Assembly: GCF_013408335.1 (NCBI RefSeq)
Contig: NZ_JACBZR010000001.1
Coordinates: 496,001 to 560,000 of the forward strand
Source: Nocardioides panzhihuensis
Lineage (GTDB): Bacteria > Actinomycetota > Actinomycetes > Propionibacteriales > Nocardioidaceae
Length of the DNA stretch: 64,000 nt
Reading direction: 5' to 3'
The translations under genes were made by a program, and so were the position numbers. Below the pieces are notes generated by a model. The model was given only the letters and a program-made list of their open reading frames with translations, did not search any database and was not told where the DNA came from. Shown here piece by piece: positions 17,068 through 26,497 of the stretch; positions within the stretch are counted from its first letter, which is position 1, and the number at the start of each line of letters is the position of its first letter.

Positions 17068-17219
17068 ACCGCACCCCTGTCTCAGCGAGAAGGAAGTACC
17101 GGCCCGGACCCGGCGACGTTCGACGCCGCCTGACTTCCGGCCGTGGGCGTCGTCGATGTTATCGATCGGTGATCTGCCCAGCAGCGAAGTCCGGAGCGGT
17201 TCGAGGCATGCTATGCCTC

Positions 17220-17606
17220 ATGCGACTTACCGAGCACGAGCTCACCGTGGCCCTGACGGGGGTGGCGAAGACGGTGCTGGCGTCCAGCAGGCGCGGACGC
17301 AAGCGCGGGGCGGACATCGACCAGACCTGGGACGAGATGGACCGCTTCAAGCGCTTCAAGCTGCTGGACGGGATCGGCACCCAGATCTTCCCGGTGCTCA
17401 CCGATCTACCTGACGTCGAGGTGCCGGTCGGCGGTCGCCCGACCTTCACCGAGCAGGAGATCCGGGAATCGGTCGAGCGCAAGCTCGGTGAAGACATCGG
17501 CCGGCTCCGCCGCGCCGTCGTGGTCAAGACCCGGGTCACGCTGGTCCAGACCGCCCTCTCCCACCTGCCGCCGCGGGCCGAGGGCGACCTGCGGCAGGAC
17601 GGGTGA
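17220..17606 (+). CDS. Hypothetical protein, helical
   Basis: 128 residues from ATG 17220 (ATG 17208 is also in frame but its SD-like GAGG is too close). No family is recognised. The protein is rich in charged residues: RRGRKRGADIDQTWDEMDRF in the first half and FTEQEIRESVERKLGEDIGR in the second suggest an alpha-helical soluble protein. It converges with the MBL hydrolase gene at 17637. Coding quality looks real. Confidence 0.6.
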   Translation: MRLTEHELTVALTGVAKTVLASSRRGRKRGADIDQTWDEMDRFKRFKLLDGIGTQIFPVLTDLPDVEVPVGGRPTFTEQEIRESVERKLGEDIGRLRRAVVVKTRVTLVQTALSHLPPRAEGDLRQDG

Positions 17607-17636
17607 CCGGCCGGGGCGACGGATCGGCGGCACCAC

Positions 17637-18383
17637 TCACGCGAACGGCTCCCAGGTGAATCCAGGGCTTGCCACACTGAGGGTTGGCAGGGTCTCTCGG
17701 CGGCGGTCATGAATGAGGTGGTCGTAGGAAAGGCCCGGCCACAGATGGGTCAGCAGGATGTGGCGCGCGCCGGCAGCGGTTCCCTGCTCGATGGCGCTCG
17801 CGACGTCGGTCAGCAGTCCGGCGTCCTCGTCGGTGATCGGGTCCGGGTACGTCGCCTCGGCGATGTGCAGGTCGGCAGCCGCGGCGAGCTCGGCGACGGC
17901 TGCGTCGGGGCCGCCGTCGCCGGTGTAGGAGACCGTCGTTGCGCCATCGCTGAGCCGCATGCCCAGATTCGTCACGTGATGCGGGAGCTCGGCGAAGGTC
18001 ACATCGACGGCACCGATCCGCATCGACGAGCCGTCGACGACGTCCATCAGCTCCGCGGCACGCTGCACAGCCCCAACGGCATCACTCGCCAGTAGGTTGT
18101 CGAGGGCCCCAGCGGGCGCGTAGACCGGAAGTGGATCGGCGGCAGGCGCGGAGAGCGCCCGCGCCCGGAGCAGGGGCAACAGGTCGGCGCAGTGATCGGG
18201 ATGGCTGTGCGAGACCAGGACGGTATCGATGTCGGTCGGTGCGACGAGGCGGGTCAGGGCCTGGAAGGTTGCCCATCCAGGGTCGACGAGGATCTTCTGG
18301 CCTGCCGCCTCCACGAGATATCCGCTGCAGCCTGCCTCCTGCGTCGGCCAGGCGCCCTGCCCGCCGATGACCGTGACCCTCAT
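17637..18383 (-). CDS. Metallo-beta-lactamase-fold hydrolase (RNase Z/YhfI-like)
   Basis: 248 residues from ATG 18383. It has the zinc-binding signature HSHPDH (about 59-64), DPGWATF before it, HHVTNLGMRL and SYTGDGGPD in the second half, and HLWPG near the C-terminus with a further His ligand. The pattern is that of small MBL hydrolases related to RNase Z/YhfI. Its start overlaps the stop of the upstream membrane protein gene by four bases (ATGA), making the last gene of a three-gene minus-strand operon. Substrate unknown. Confidence 0.87.
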   Translation of the reverse strand: MRVTVIGGQGAWPTQEAGCSGYLVEAAGQKILVDPGWATFQALTRLVAPTDIDTVLVSHSHPDHCADLLPLLRARALSAPAADPLPVYAPAGALDNLLASDAVGAVQRAAELMDVVDGSSMRIGAVDVTFAELPHHVTNLGMRLSDGATTVSYTGDGGPDAAVAELAAAADLHIAEATYPDPITDEDAGLLTDVASAIEQGTAAGARHILLTHLWPGLSYDHLIHDRRRETLPTLSVASPGFTWEPFA

Positions 18384-18979
18384 CCCTGACCACCTGCCGG
18401 AAGCAGTCCTGCTGCAGCCAGGATCGTGGGAACGACGATGAGGACACCACCCAACACGACCGGCGCCCCGAAAGCGCCCAGCAACATCTCGCGCTTACCG
18501 AGCTCGGCCCGGCGAGCATAGGAGAATGCCAGCACGCCGAACCCGGCGGCGGCAACGATGAACAGAAGCACGTACGCAACGGACGCACCTGTGATCTTGT
18601 CCGCGTCGCCTGACAGTCCAGCCAGCATCAGTGCCGCCTGCAGGAGACTGCCGAGCACGTAGACGGTGGTCGTTGCGAACCCGGCCCAGAGCAAGGTTCC
18701 CACCGTCCTCGGCGCCAGGAGCCTTGGCCGGCGCGCGATGGCCAACAGCGCCACCGTGGCCCCCACCACCTTGATGGCGGTCACGATCCAGTTGACGACC
18801 GAGAGTCCTGATGCGTGGTCGGCATACTCCCCGGTGCCGAAGTAGTCGGTGACCTCGAACCAGATGCTGATCGCAGCGAACCCGGCGCACCACACAGCCA
18901 TGATCAGACCGACGACGGTCACGCCCCTCGTGGGCGGACCGAAGACCGGAGGTCTGTCGAGCGAAGTAGTAGATGACAT
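18380..18979 (-). CDS. Hypothetical multi-pass membrane protein
   Basis: 199 residues from ATG 18979. A short N-terminal cytoplasmic segment is followed by about five hydrophobic helices (roughly 19-42, 63-84, 95-125, 133-155 and 167-190). No known family is recognised. It sits 4 bases after the secreted protein gene and overlaps the MBL gene start by four bases, so the three are co-transcribed. Confidence 0.7.
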   Translation of the reverse strand: MSSTTSLDRPPVFGPPTRGVTVVGLIMAVWCAGFAAISIWFEVTDYFGTGEYADHASGLSVVNWIVTAIKVVGATVALLAIARRPRLLAPRTVGTLLWAGFATTTVYVLGSLLQAALMLAGLSGDADKITGASVAYVLLFIVAAAGFGVLAFSYARRAELGKREMLLGAFGAPVVLGGVLIVVPTILAAAGLLPAGGQG

Positions 18980-18983
18980 GAGC

Positions 18984-19532
18984 TCAGGGCCCCTCGACGC
19001 GGAAGTTGCCCGCAGTGGTCGGGAAGAACGGTGCGGTGCTGGTGCACGGCCGGGTGTCCAGGAACCCCATGACGTACCAGCTCCAGCCGAGGTGGTCGCG
19101 GCGTCCGTGGTCGGCAACCGTGATGCCGATCTGGTGTCCCATCTCTTCGCCCGGAAGGCCGGGTGCGCCTCCTCTGGTGATCTTGCCTGAGATCACGGCG
19201 ACATCGTCGCCGGTCATGAGGCAGTCCACAGTGGCAGTGAAGTCGGCCAGGACAGTCCCGTCCGGGCGGACGTGAGTGACATCGATCGACCCCTGCGCGG
19301 CCCATGGGGTGTCGACGTCCGCGGTGGCATGTACGCGGAAGCTGACGGTGTCGCCCTTGTAGCTGGGGAGCTGAAGGGTGCCGCCACCTGTCCCGTCCAC
19401 GGTGATCTGATCGGCGGCGGTCGGGGAGTCGGCCGGGACGGCGACCGCTCCGGCGCCGGCTGCGAGCACAAGGGCTGCGCCGACGCTGGTGCAGACCAGC
19501 AACGGTGCCGGCATCCTCAGTCTCTTCTGCAT
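18984..19532 (-). CDS. Secreted protein of unknown function
   Basis: 182 residues from ATG 19532, with the SD-like AAGGAAG 5 bases upstream. MQKRLRMPAPLLVCTSVGAA and the following Leu/Ala/Gly stretch form a signal peptide, probably cleaved near residue 35. The mature part seems beta-rich, with two cysteines (VDCLMTG and TRPCTST) that could form a disulfide. No family recognised. It is the first gene of the operon with the membrane protein and the MBL hydrolase, and is divergent from the histidine kinase at 19676. Confidence 0.7.
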   Translation of the reverse strand: MQKRLRMPAPLLVCTSVGAALVLAAGAGAVAVPADSPTAADQITVDGTGGGTLQLPSYKGDTVSFRVHATADVDTPWAAQGSIDVTHVRPDGTVLADFTATVDCLMTGDDVAVISGKITRGGAPGLPGEEMGHQIGITVADHGRRDHLGWSWYVMGFLDTRPCTSTAPFFPTTAGNFRVEGP

Positions 19533-19675
19533 GAGACTTCCTTTCGGGTGACGTGGTGGACGAGCCACGAGTCTTTCGTTCGCGTCGGGAGCCGTCGTCA
19601 ACCTGTGGGATGAAGGCCGTCCGCCTCAAGTCGCGCCTGGTGCCCGGAGCCGGGTGCCGCCCCTACGATGGGCCG

Positions 19676-20977
19676 GTGAGCTTGCGACGCGCCCGGTCAT
19701 CGTCTGATGCCAGCGGCCGTGAGCAACTCTGGTTGGTGGACCTCCTGCTCGCGGCAGCTCTGGCGCTGCTGTTGCTGCCCGTGTCGGCCTCGACGGTGTG
19801 GGACAGCACCTGGCCTCTCGCGGGCCGGGTCGCGGTTGTCGCCGCGGTCGGCCTCGGCCATGCGACGGTCGCGGTGCGACGGATGCGCCCGCGCGTCGCG
19901 TACATCCTGGTTTGCGCAGTGATGTCGGTGCTGGTCGCGCTGCCTGAGATGACCAGCCGCACCGATGGGCTTGCATTCCACCCGATCCTGCTGCCGAGCA
20001 CACTGCTGTTTCCGGTGCTGCTGTATACGGTCGCCGCCTGGTGCTCTCCACGAGAGTCACTGTTGGCGCTGGGCGTCGCCTGTGTCGGTGCCGGGGCCGT
20101 GACCTGGCGGCTGTGGGGCACCGACTACCTGACGGTCGCCCAGTTCGGCCTTGCCAGCAGCGAGGACCCGGTTCGGAGCTGGCAGCTGTTCCTGATCCTC
20201 GGAGCGGTCGCAACCATCGCGGTTCCGTGGGGTCTGGGCAGGTATCGGCGACTGCGAACACAGTATGTGCTGGCGTTGGAGGAGCGAGCCCGGCGCGAGG
20301 AAGAGCACCGAGCCGAGAGCGTCGCGGCGGCGGCAGCGCAGGAGCGCGTCAGGATCGCCCGCGAGATGCACGACGTGGTGGCCCACTCGCTGTCGGTGAT
20401 GGTCACCCAGGCAGAGGGTGGCCGGATGATGGCCGCTCGGGACCCGTCGGCCGGCGCACGGGTGCTGGAGACGGTGGCCCGAACCGGGCAGGAGGCGATG
20501 CAGGACATGCGCAGTCTGCTCGACGCGCTTCACGACCCGCGCGCTGCGCGGGATGATCCCGCACCGCAGCCGAGCCTTCGTGTGCTCCCGGAGCTGATCG
20601 AGAGGGTCCGAGCCTCCGGACTCCCCGTGGCCTATGACGAGCAGGGCACCGCGAGCCCGCTGGGATCGGCAGGCGAGCTGGCCGCCTATCGGGTTGTGCA
20701 GGAAGCGCTCACCAACGTGCTCAAGCATTCCGGTACTGATGCGGACGCCACAGTGGCGCTGCGCTGGATGCCGGACCAACTGACGATCTCGGTGAGCAAC
20801 CGCGCTGGGCACACGGTGGCAACCGCCCCTCATCGCGGCCGAGGACTGGTCGGGATGGCGGAACGGCTCGCCCTGCTCGACGGAACGCTGCATGTCGGCC
20901 CCGTCGGCGAGGACGGGTTCGACCTGGCCGCCACGATTCCGACGCTCGCTTCGACAGCCGTGGAGGAGCCTCAGTGA
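19676..20977 (+). CDS. Sensor histidine kinase, DesK/NarX type (HisKA_3)
   Basis: 433 residues from GTG 19676. Membrane helices fill about residues 18-190, followed by a charged coiled segment (LEERARREEEHRAESVAAAA) and the HisKA_3 domain, with His 232 in REMHDVVAHSLSVMV. The ATPase domain carries VQEALTNVLKHS and GRGLVGMAERLALL. This is the classic architecture of actinobacterial kinases upstream of LuxR regulators. The response regulator start overlaps its stop (GTGA). The signal may relate to the divergent secreted/membrane protein operon, but this is inference. Confidence 0.9.
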   Translation: MSLRRARSSSDASGREQLWLVDLLLAAALALLLLPVSASTVWDSTWPLAGRVAVVAAVGLGHATVAVRRMRPRVAYILVCAVMSVLVALPEMTSRTDGLAFHPILLPSTLLFPVLLYTVAAWCSPRESLLALGVACVGAGAVTWRLWGTDYLTVAQFGLASSEDPVRSWQLFLILGAVATIAVPWGLGRYRRLRTQYVLALEERARREEEHRAESVAAAAAQERVRIAREMHDVVAHSLSVMVTQAEGGRMMAARDPSAGARVLETVARTGQEAMQDMRSLLDALHDPRAARDDPAPQPSLRVLPELIERVRASGLPVAYDEQGTASPLGSAGELAAYRVVQEALTNVLKHSGTDADATVALRWMPDQLTISVSNRAGHTVATAPHRGRGLVGMAERLALLDGTLHVGPVGEDGFDLAATIPTLASTAVEEPQ

Positions 20978-21642
20978 CCGTACGTGTGGTGTTGGCCGAG
21001 GACCAGGATCTGGTCCGCGCAGGACTCGTCATGATCGTCGAGTCCCAGGACGACTTCGAGGTGGTTGGCGAGGCGGCTGATGGGGCGCAGGCGGTCGACG
21101 TGGTGGCGCGGACCAGACCCGATGTGGTCCTCATGGACGTACGGATGCCGGTGATGGACGGGATCGCCGCCACAGCGCAGATCGTGGAGCGTACGCCGGT
21201 GTCGCGAGTCATCGTCCTCACGACCTTCGACCGCGACGAACACGCCTTTGCGGCCCTACGGGCAGGAGCCAGTGGCTTCCTGCTGAAGAGTGCCCGTGCC
21301 GAAGTCCTGGTGGAGGCCATCCGCACAGTGCATCGCGGTGATGCCGTCATCGCCCCGACCACTACTCGGCGGCTGCTGGACCAGGTCGCGCCCACCCTGC
21401 CCGGCCCCGTGCGGGAGCCTCCGGAGCTTGCCCGCCTGACCAGCCGGGAGCGCGAGGTGCTCATCGAGGTCGCCACCGGTGCGTCGAACGCCGAGATCGC
21501 CCAGCGGCTGTTCTTGTCCGAGGCCACGATCAAGACCCACGTCGGTCGTATGCTGAGCAAGCTGGGTGCGCGCGACCGCGTCCAGGTCGTCGTCCTCGCC
21601 TACGAATGTGGGCTGGTCCGCCCCGACCGCAGACCCCGATGA
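20974..21642 (+). CDS. LuxR/NarL-type response regulator
   Basis: 222 residues from a GTG overlapping the kinase stop. Receiver residues: E9/D10, phospho-acceptor D55 in VVLMDVRMP, and Lys in FLLKSA. The LuxR-type HTH is in LTSREREVLIEVATGASNAE and LSEATIKTHVGRMLSKLG. It pairs with the kinase at 19676 and converges with the calcineurin-like phosphoesterase gene. Possible targets are the divergent operon at 17637-19532. Confidence 0.94.
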   Translation: MTVRVVLAEDQDLVRAGLVMIVESQDDFEVVGEAADGAQAVDVVARTRPDVVLMDVRMPVMDGIAATAQIVERTPVSRVIVLTTFDRDEHAFAALRAGASGFLLKSARAEVLVEAIRTVHRGDAVIAPTTTRRLLDQVAPTLPGPVREPPELARLTSREREVLIEVATGASNAEIAQRLFLSEATIKTHVGRMLSKLGARDRVQVVVLAYECGLVRPDRRPR

Positions 21643-21701
21643 CTGATGCTGCTGCGGTCCCACTCGGTCGGGGTCGCTGCTCGCTGCACATGCTGACCGG
21701 G

Positions 21702-23537
21702 TCACCGCACGGTGAAGCGCAGCTCCTCGGTGTGACGACGGCCGTGCACGTCGGTCGCGGTGACGGTGGCGACGTGCTCGCCGGCCGCGAGATCGGCGGA
21801 CAGCGGGAGGCGCCACAGGTGCATCAGGTGGTCCACCAGGCCGCCACCGTGAGGCAGCGTCTCCTGGTTGGCGGTCGGGTCCGACCACTCAGCGCCGCTG
21901 CGGATCGGCTCGCCCTTCATCGGCTGGGTGCGCTCGGCCTCGACGGCCGGCCGGCCGTCGAGAGAGACCTTGACGCTCGATCCGGTCGAGCCCATCCAGA
22001 AGTTGGTGGTCAGCCAGGTGGAGCCGAGCTCGTCGCGGCCCACGACCGCCGGGTCGGCGAAGGCCGGGGCCTTCCCGACGTTGCGCTTGTTGGCCTCGAA
22101 CCAGGTGCGGTAGCGCGGGGTGTTGAGGCCGAGAGCCATCTGGTCGCTGCCGTCGGTGCCGCGGACGGCGTACCGCTCGGTCACCTGGCGGCCGCGGATG
22201 TCGAGGGTGAGGACCCCCGGCGGGGTGCCGTCGCGCATGATGGCGGTCGGGTAGCCGTCCTCGAGCACTCGGCCGGCGTACCAGTGGCCCGACATCGCGC
22301 CCACGGTGAGATGGGTGAACGGCAGACCTTCGGCGGGGTCGAGCACGTCGGCCCAGCCGGCGACGAAGTCGCCCTTGCGGAGGTTCTCCGACATGTGGGT
22401 GTGGCCGGCGACAGCGACGACCTCGCGCCCCTCGAGGATCTCGTAGATCTCGTCGAGCTGCTTGGTGCGGTGCGACGGGCTGTACCAGTACTCCAGCAGC
22501 GGGCTGTGCGACCCGACGACGATCACCTTGTTCTTCGGCACCGCGGCGATGTCGCGTCGCAGCCACTCCAGCTGGGTGGCATCGAGGCTGTAGCCGTAGG
22601 AGCGGGACGGGGGCGGGTTGATCGGGTAGTCGATCGAGCTGAGCGCGACGACATGGGCGTTGCCGACGTCGTAGGAGAAGTACGTCGGGCCGAGCTTCGC
22701 GCGGAAGGTGTCGAAGCTGTGCGCGCGGTTCGGCGTATCGAAGTCGAGGTCATGGTTGCCCGGCAGGAAGCGAGCGGGGCCGTTGAGCAGCGACGTCAGG
22801 TCGCGCGAACGTGGAAAGAGGGAGAGGTCGTCACCCACGATGTCACCGACGAGGAGGGCCCCGCAGCCGGCGTAGTCCTCGCGCTCGGCGAGGTCGTCGA
22901 AAGCGCCGTTCTGGGCGTATCCGACCTCCTTGACGTTGTACGTCTGGGGGTCGGCGCCGATCACGCAGCCCTGCGCGGCCGACTGCGTCAACGCGCTCTT
23001 CACGACCGGGAAGTTGACCTGGTCGGGCAGCTGACCGGTCGGGGCGATGCCGCCGTACTTGAGGGTGGGCGAGCCTTCGGGCAGGTGGGTGTAGTCGAAC
23101 TGGGCGACGTTGTCCTCGTCGACCGGCACCTGGTAGCCGCGCGGCTGGGTGACGAAGGCGGTCATGTTGTCGTACGCAGGCAGCTCGTAGCGGCCGGACC
23201 GGTCGGTCGTGGTCACGTCGCGGCCGTTGGAGACGGTGACTCCGGCGACGCCACGCTCGGTCGGGTCCTGCACCGAGTCGCGGTCGACGTCGACGAAGAC
23301 GCTGCCGTCGAGGGTGCCCTGATCCTCGTCCGGGCCGGGGACGACCTGGACGCCGCCGCGATAGGCGGTCCGGTCCCAGACGGTGTCGGCGGTCGCGGCC
23401 GTCGTTGCGGCCGATGTCGTGGCGTATGCCGGGGTGCTGGCGCCGATGGCAGCCAACCCGCTGGCCGAGAGCGGAAGCGCGAGCGAGAGCGCTACGAGCC
23501 GGCGGGCCGGTCCGCTGTATGGGGGTGAAGACGTCAC
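21702..23537 (-). CDS. Secreted calcineurin-like phosphoesterase with N- and C-terminal accessory domains
   Basis: 611 residues from GTG 23537, with an AGGAG 6 bases upstream; a longer frame to 23582 is unlikely. A signal peptide covers about residues 1-40. A prealbumin-like/MetallophosN domain (GSVFVDVDRDSVQDPTERGV) is followed by the metallophosphoesterase core with GNHDLDF (about 258-264) and GHTHMS (about 376), and then by the MetallophosC region. Domain order is that of the PF16371-PF00149-PF16370 family. It should hydrolyse phosphodiesters or phosphomonoesters outside the cell using two metals. The substrate cannot be predicted. Confidence 0.88.
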   Translation of the reverse strand: MTSSPPYSGPARRLVALSLALPLSASGLAAIGASTPAYATTSAATTAATADTVWDRTAYRGGVQVVPGPDEDQGTLDGSVFVDVDRDSVQDPTERGVAGVTVSNGRDVTTTDRSGRYELPAYDNMTAFVTQPRGYQVPVDEDNVAQFDYTHLPEGSPTLKYGGIAPTGQLPDQVNFPVVKSALTQSAAQGCVIGADPQTYNVKEVGYAQNGAFDDLAEREDYAGCGALLVGDIVGDDLSLFPRSRDLTSLLNGPARFLPGNHDLDFDTPNRAHSFDTFRAKLGPTYFSYDVGNAHVVALSSIDYPINPPPSRSYGYSLDATQLEWLRRDIAAVPKNKVIVVGSHSPLLEYWYSPSHRTKQLDEIYEILEGREVVAVAGHTHMSENLRKGDFVAGWADVLDPAEGLPFTHLTVGAMSGHWYAGRVLEDGYPTAIMRDGTPPGVLTLDIRGRQVTERYAVRGTDGSDQMALGLNTPRYRTWFEANKRNVGKAPAFADPAVVGRDELGSTWLTTNFWMGSTGSSVKVSLDGRPAVEAERTQPMKGEPIRSGAEWSDPTANQETLPHGGGLVDHLMHLWRLPLSADLAAGEHVATVTATDVHGRRHTEELRFTVR

Positions 23538-23722
23538 AGGAAGCTCCTGGTGGTGGCTTGGCCGGCCCCGGTGACCGACCAAGCCCTGACTCTCGGGTGT
23601 CCGGATGAACCCGGTCCGTCATGTCGCGAACGCGGTCGCGACCGGTAGGCGTATTCCCCCGTCACCGCCCCGGACGGCGTCAGGTCCAGGGGTGCCCGTC
23701 GGTGGCGATCCGTGCGTCCGGG

Positions 23723-24334
23723 TCAGTCGCGCAGTAACGCAGCCACCGCTTGACCGACCTTGGCGGGATTCGCCTGCTCCCCGGTGATGATGTCGGTGTA
23801 GAGGAACGTCTCCACCACTCGCACCAGAAGGTACGCCAGGTCTGGAGCCTCCATGGGGAGCTTGGCTGGATCCAGATGCTGGTCCAGCAGTTCCTGCATC
23901 GCGGCCGTCATCCGACCCTGGAGCGAGCCGGCGCGAGTGGTCAGCACTCGCAGCGCACGTTCGGGCTCACGGCGCAGAAATACGCCGAAGTACTCCGTCG
24001 AGAGCAGGGTCTCACTGAAGCTCTCCAATGCGCTGGCCAGCTTCGCGCCGCCCTTGCCCGGCGCTGCGTGTACGGCGTCGCGCAATGTCGGTTCGGCCAA
24101 TGACCACAGCACCTCGGTCAGGAGTTCGTCTCGGCCGCCGACCCAGCGAAACAACGTCGCCCGGCTGACCCCCACCTCGGTGGCGAGGTCCTGCATCTCG
24201 ATGCGTCGTCCCGCCTGGAACCAACGCCGGGCGACCTTGAACGCGGTCAATGGTTCTGGCCGGCCCTTGGGCCCCGCCAACTGACGCGCCAGTGGTGTCT
24301 GGCTGATAGGCCCTCCTTGAGACGTCGTCCGCAA
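23723..24334 (-). CDS. TetR-family regulator (QsdR-like)
   Basis: 203 residues from the ATG at 24334. The helix-turn-helix is IEMQDLATEVGVSRATLFRWV (roughly 45-65), followed by a helical ligand domain ending in VVETFLYTDIITGE, which resembles the QsdR subgroup. QsdR controls an N-acyl-homoserine lactonase locus in Rhodococcus; here the neighbour on the other side is a secreted lipase at 24561, divergently transcribed, which is the likely target. Confidence 0.82.
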   Translation of the reverse strand: MRTTSQGGPISQTPLARQLAGPKGRPEPLTAFKVARRWFQAGRRIEMQDLATEVGVSRATLFRWVGGRDELLTEVLWSLAEPTLRDAVHAAPGKGGAKLASALESFSETLLSTEYFGVFLRREPERALRVLTTRAGSLQGRMTAAMQELLDQHLDPAKLPMEAPDLAYLLVRVVETFLYTDIITGEQANPAKVGQAVAALLRD

Positions 24335-24560
24335 CGGTGGTTGGTCCGTTGCGTCGATGCATCAGAGTAGCAGGACGACTCGAACCAGAGCTCTTTCAGA
24401 TATGTCGAACAGGCACAACCGACATCACGAGACATATTGCGGATGTGTTGCATCCATGAGGTGAATGATGTAAACAGACCACGAGTGCGAGTACGGCCGT
24501 ATTCGTATCGCCGTCGGCGACATGGCGTGATGCCTTCGCCCTCAATGCAGGAGGAGTCTG

Positions 24561-25622
24561 GTGAGTAGGAACAGACAGATGTCGCCGCTCGCGTCCATCG
24601 CTGCGGTCCTGGCCATGATGCTGAGTGCGCTCGTGTGGTCGAGCGGTTCGGCTGCGGCGACCGACAAGGACGCGTCGACCGACGATCGAGAGTTCGCCCC
24701 GGTCGACCGGCCCGGCCCAGCACTCTCGGTGCCGAAGGCGACGCTCGCCAAGAGCCTGGTGTGCTCCGAGAATGTGGAGCGGTCCAGCCACGACGTCGTG
24801 CTCTTCGTGCACGGGACCACGATGACGCCGGGCGAGAACTTCGAATGGAACTGGCTTCGGGCGATGACACAGCGTGATCGGCCTTATTGCACGGTGGCGA
24901 TGCCCAACCGGGCGATGTCCGACGCACAGATCTCGGCCGAGTACATCGTGAACGCGGTGCGATACCTCCATCGAACGAGCGGTGACCAGGTCGACATCCT
25001 GGGACACAGCCAAGGCGGCCTGGTGCCTCGATTCGCCCTCCGGTTCTGGCCGGACATCCGTGCCATGGTCGACGACTACGTCGGATTCGGCGCGACCAAC
25101 CATGGCTCCTACATGGTCAATACGCTGTGCCCGCCGGTGGTCGGCTGCTCGCCGTCCCTGTGGCAGCAGACTGCGGACTCCCACTTCACCAGGGCGACGA
25201 ACTCGCGGCAGGAGACGTTCGCAGGCATCTCCTACACCAACATCTACACGCACACCGACGAGTTCGTACGTCCCTCGCTCGACTCGTCGGGCACCAGCTC
25301 GTTGCACACCGGAGACGGTCGGATCACCAACGTCGCGATCCAGGACGTGTGCCCGCTCGACGTCGCCTCCGAGCACATCGCAGTTGGAACGTACGACCCG
25401 GTTGCCTATGCGCTCGCCATGGACGCGCTGGATCATGACGGTCCGGCAGATCCCGACAGGATCGTACGTTCGGTGTGCGCCGAGCTCTTGATGCCTGGGG
25501 TGGAAACGCTGCAGTTCGCCACCGAGTACGTGAACTCGATGACGGCTGTCACGAAGGAGCTCGTGCTGCACAACCGCACTCCGCGGGAGCCCGACCTCAA
25601 GACGTACGTGTTCGCCGGATGA
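24561..25622 (+). CDS. Extracellular lipase (alpha/beta hydrolase, class 2-like)
   Basis: 353 residues from GTG 24561, which has a strong AGGAGGAG upstream. The signal peptide covers about 1-33. The nucleophile elbow is LGHSQGG (Ser near 150), HGTTMTPGENFEW is the oxyanion region, and SEHIAVGTYDP holds a candidate catalytic His. There are several Cys pairs (LVCSE, PYCTV, NTLCPPVVGCSP, QDVCPL, SVCAE) consistent with disulfides outside the cell. It resembles CalB-like and actinobacterial secreted lipases. A strong hairpin terminator follows. Confidence 0.87.
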   Translation: MSRNRQMSPLASIAAVLAMMLSALVWSSGSAAATDKDASTDDREFAPVDRPGPALSVPKATLAKSLVCSENVERSSHDVVLFVHGTTMTPGENFEWNWLRAMTQRDRPYCTVAMPNRAMSDAQISAEYIVNAVRYLHRTSGDQVDILGHSQGGLVPRFALRFWPDIRAMVDDYVGFGATNHGSYMVNTLCPPVVGCSPSLWQQTADSHFTRATNSRQETFAGISYTNIYTHTDEFVRPSLDSSGTSSLHTGDGRITNVAIQDVCPLDVASEHIAVGTYDPVAYALAMDALDHDGPADPDRIVRSVCAELLMPGVETLQFATEYVNSMTAVTKELVLHNRTPREPDLKTYVFAG

Positions 25623-25626
25623 TCAT

Positions 25627-25666
25627 GAACGACAACCTCCTGGACGAGTCCAGGAGGTTGTCGTTC
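25627..25666. terminator. Bidirectional terminator hairpin
   Basis: A 19-bp perfect inverted repeat, GAACGACAACCTCCTGGAC and its complement, with only GA between them, separates the lipase from the convergent DoxX gene. The U-tract is weak on both strands. Confidence 0.75.
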
Positions 25667-25672
25667 TGCTGC

Positions 25673-26101
25673 TCAGGCAGTGTGCCTGTCACGGTCGAAG
25701 GCGAGAGCGGCAAGTGCCAACGCGCCGACCAGCAGGCCGAAGTCGCGCAGGGCGACGTCGTAGAACTGGCCCATCGACACGAGGTTGATGATGATCCCGG
25801 CCAGCCAGGCGGCGACCAGCAGGGCGCCGTAGCGGGGGATGACCGCCACGACGATGCCGGCGACGATCTCGATGACGCCGACCGCCAGCATCGCCTGGTG
25901 TGCGCTGCCGGGAACGATGTCGTTGATCCAGGGTGCGAGGTAGCGGTCCCATTCGGTCAGCACATCGGCGAACTTGTCGAGTCCGAAGGCGATCGGGGCG
26001 ATGACGAAGACTGTGCGCAGCAGGAAGAAGGCTCGGTCGGCGCCGGAGGCGCCCGGCAGCGACTTGGTGGTCGTCGACGTCGTGGAGGTGTGGCTCGTCA
26101 T
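25673..26101 (-). CDS. DoxX-like small membrane protein
   Basis: 142 residues from ATG 26101. A Ser/Thr-rich N-terminal 20 residues precede four membrane helices. AFFLLRTVFVIAPIAFGLDKF, GVIEIVAGIVVAVIPRYGA and LVSMGQFYDVALRDFGLL match the DoxX/DoxD-like pattern. Some DoxX proteins take part in redox or quinone-linked functions; for others nothing is known. The gene converges with the lipase. Confidence 0.8.
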   Translation of the reverse strand: MTSHTSTTSTTTKSLPGASGADRAFFLLRTVFVIAPIAFGLDKFADVLTEWDRYLAPWINDIVPGSAHQAMLAVGVIEIVAGIVVAVIPRYGALLVAAWLAGIIINLVSMGQFYDVALRDFGLLVGALALAALAFDRDRHTA

Positions 26102-26215
26102 GAGGCATCCCTTTCGGATGTGATGGAGAAGCGCGCCGTACGGGACGCTCCTCAGGTGTGATCTCACTGCGTCTGTGTCACCAACGCTGCCGCGTCTTAC
26201 CGCCGAGCTCTGTCG

Positions 26216-26497
26216 ATGTCCCGGGGTAAGAACCTCGCGGGTGGACCACACCAAGCAGTCATGAAGGTGTACCGGCGATATCGCAACGCCCTGCGGGCGC
26301 GTCAGGCTCTCGACGAGGCCGTGGCGTGGCGACGGCGAAGCCTGCTTCGCGCCGGGTTTCCCCCTGACCTCGCCTCGGACCTGGCGACGGACGTACGCCT
26401 CGATCTGCATGCGGTGCTGCAGCTGGTCGATCGCGGGTGCCCGCCGGAGCTGGCGATCAGGATCTTGGAGCCACTTCCGAGCGAGATGGGATCATGA
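26216..26497 (+). CDS. Small conserved hypothetical protein ahead of a sigma factor
   Basis: 93 residues from ATG 26216; ATG 26261 is an alternative. It has a basic first half and a second half AGFPPDLASDLATDVRLDLH...LVDRGCPPELAIRILEPL that looks conserved and helical. I recall similar small proteins in related actinobacteria but no function. Its stop overlaps the ATG of the sigma factor (ATGA), so it is the first gene of a three-gene coupled cassette. Confidence 0.6.
   Translation: MSRGKNLAGGPHQAVMKVYRRYRNALRARQALDEAVAWRRRSLLRAGFPPDLASDLATDVRLDLHAVLQLVDRGCPPELAIRILEPLPSEMGS

Noticed and set aside
21606..23528. 640-codon plus-strand frame opposite the calcineurin-like phosphoesterase
   Set aside because: No motif; the minus strand has signal peptide, GNHD and GHTH motifs.
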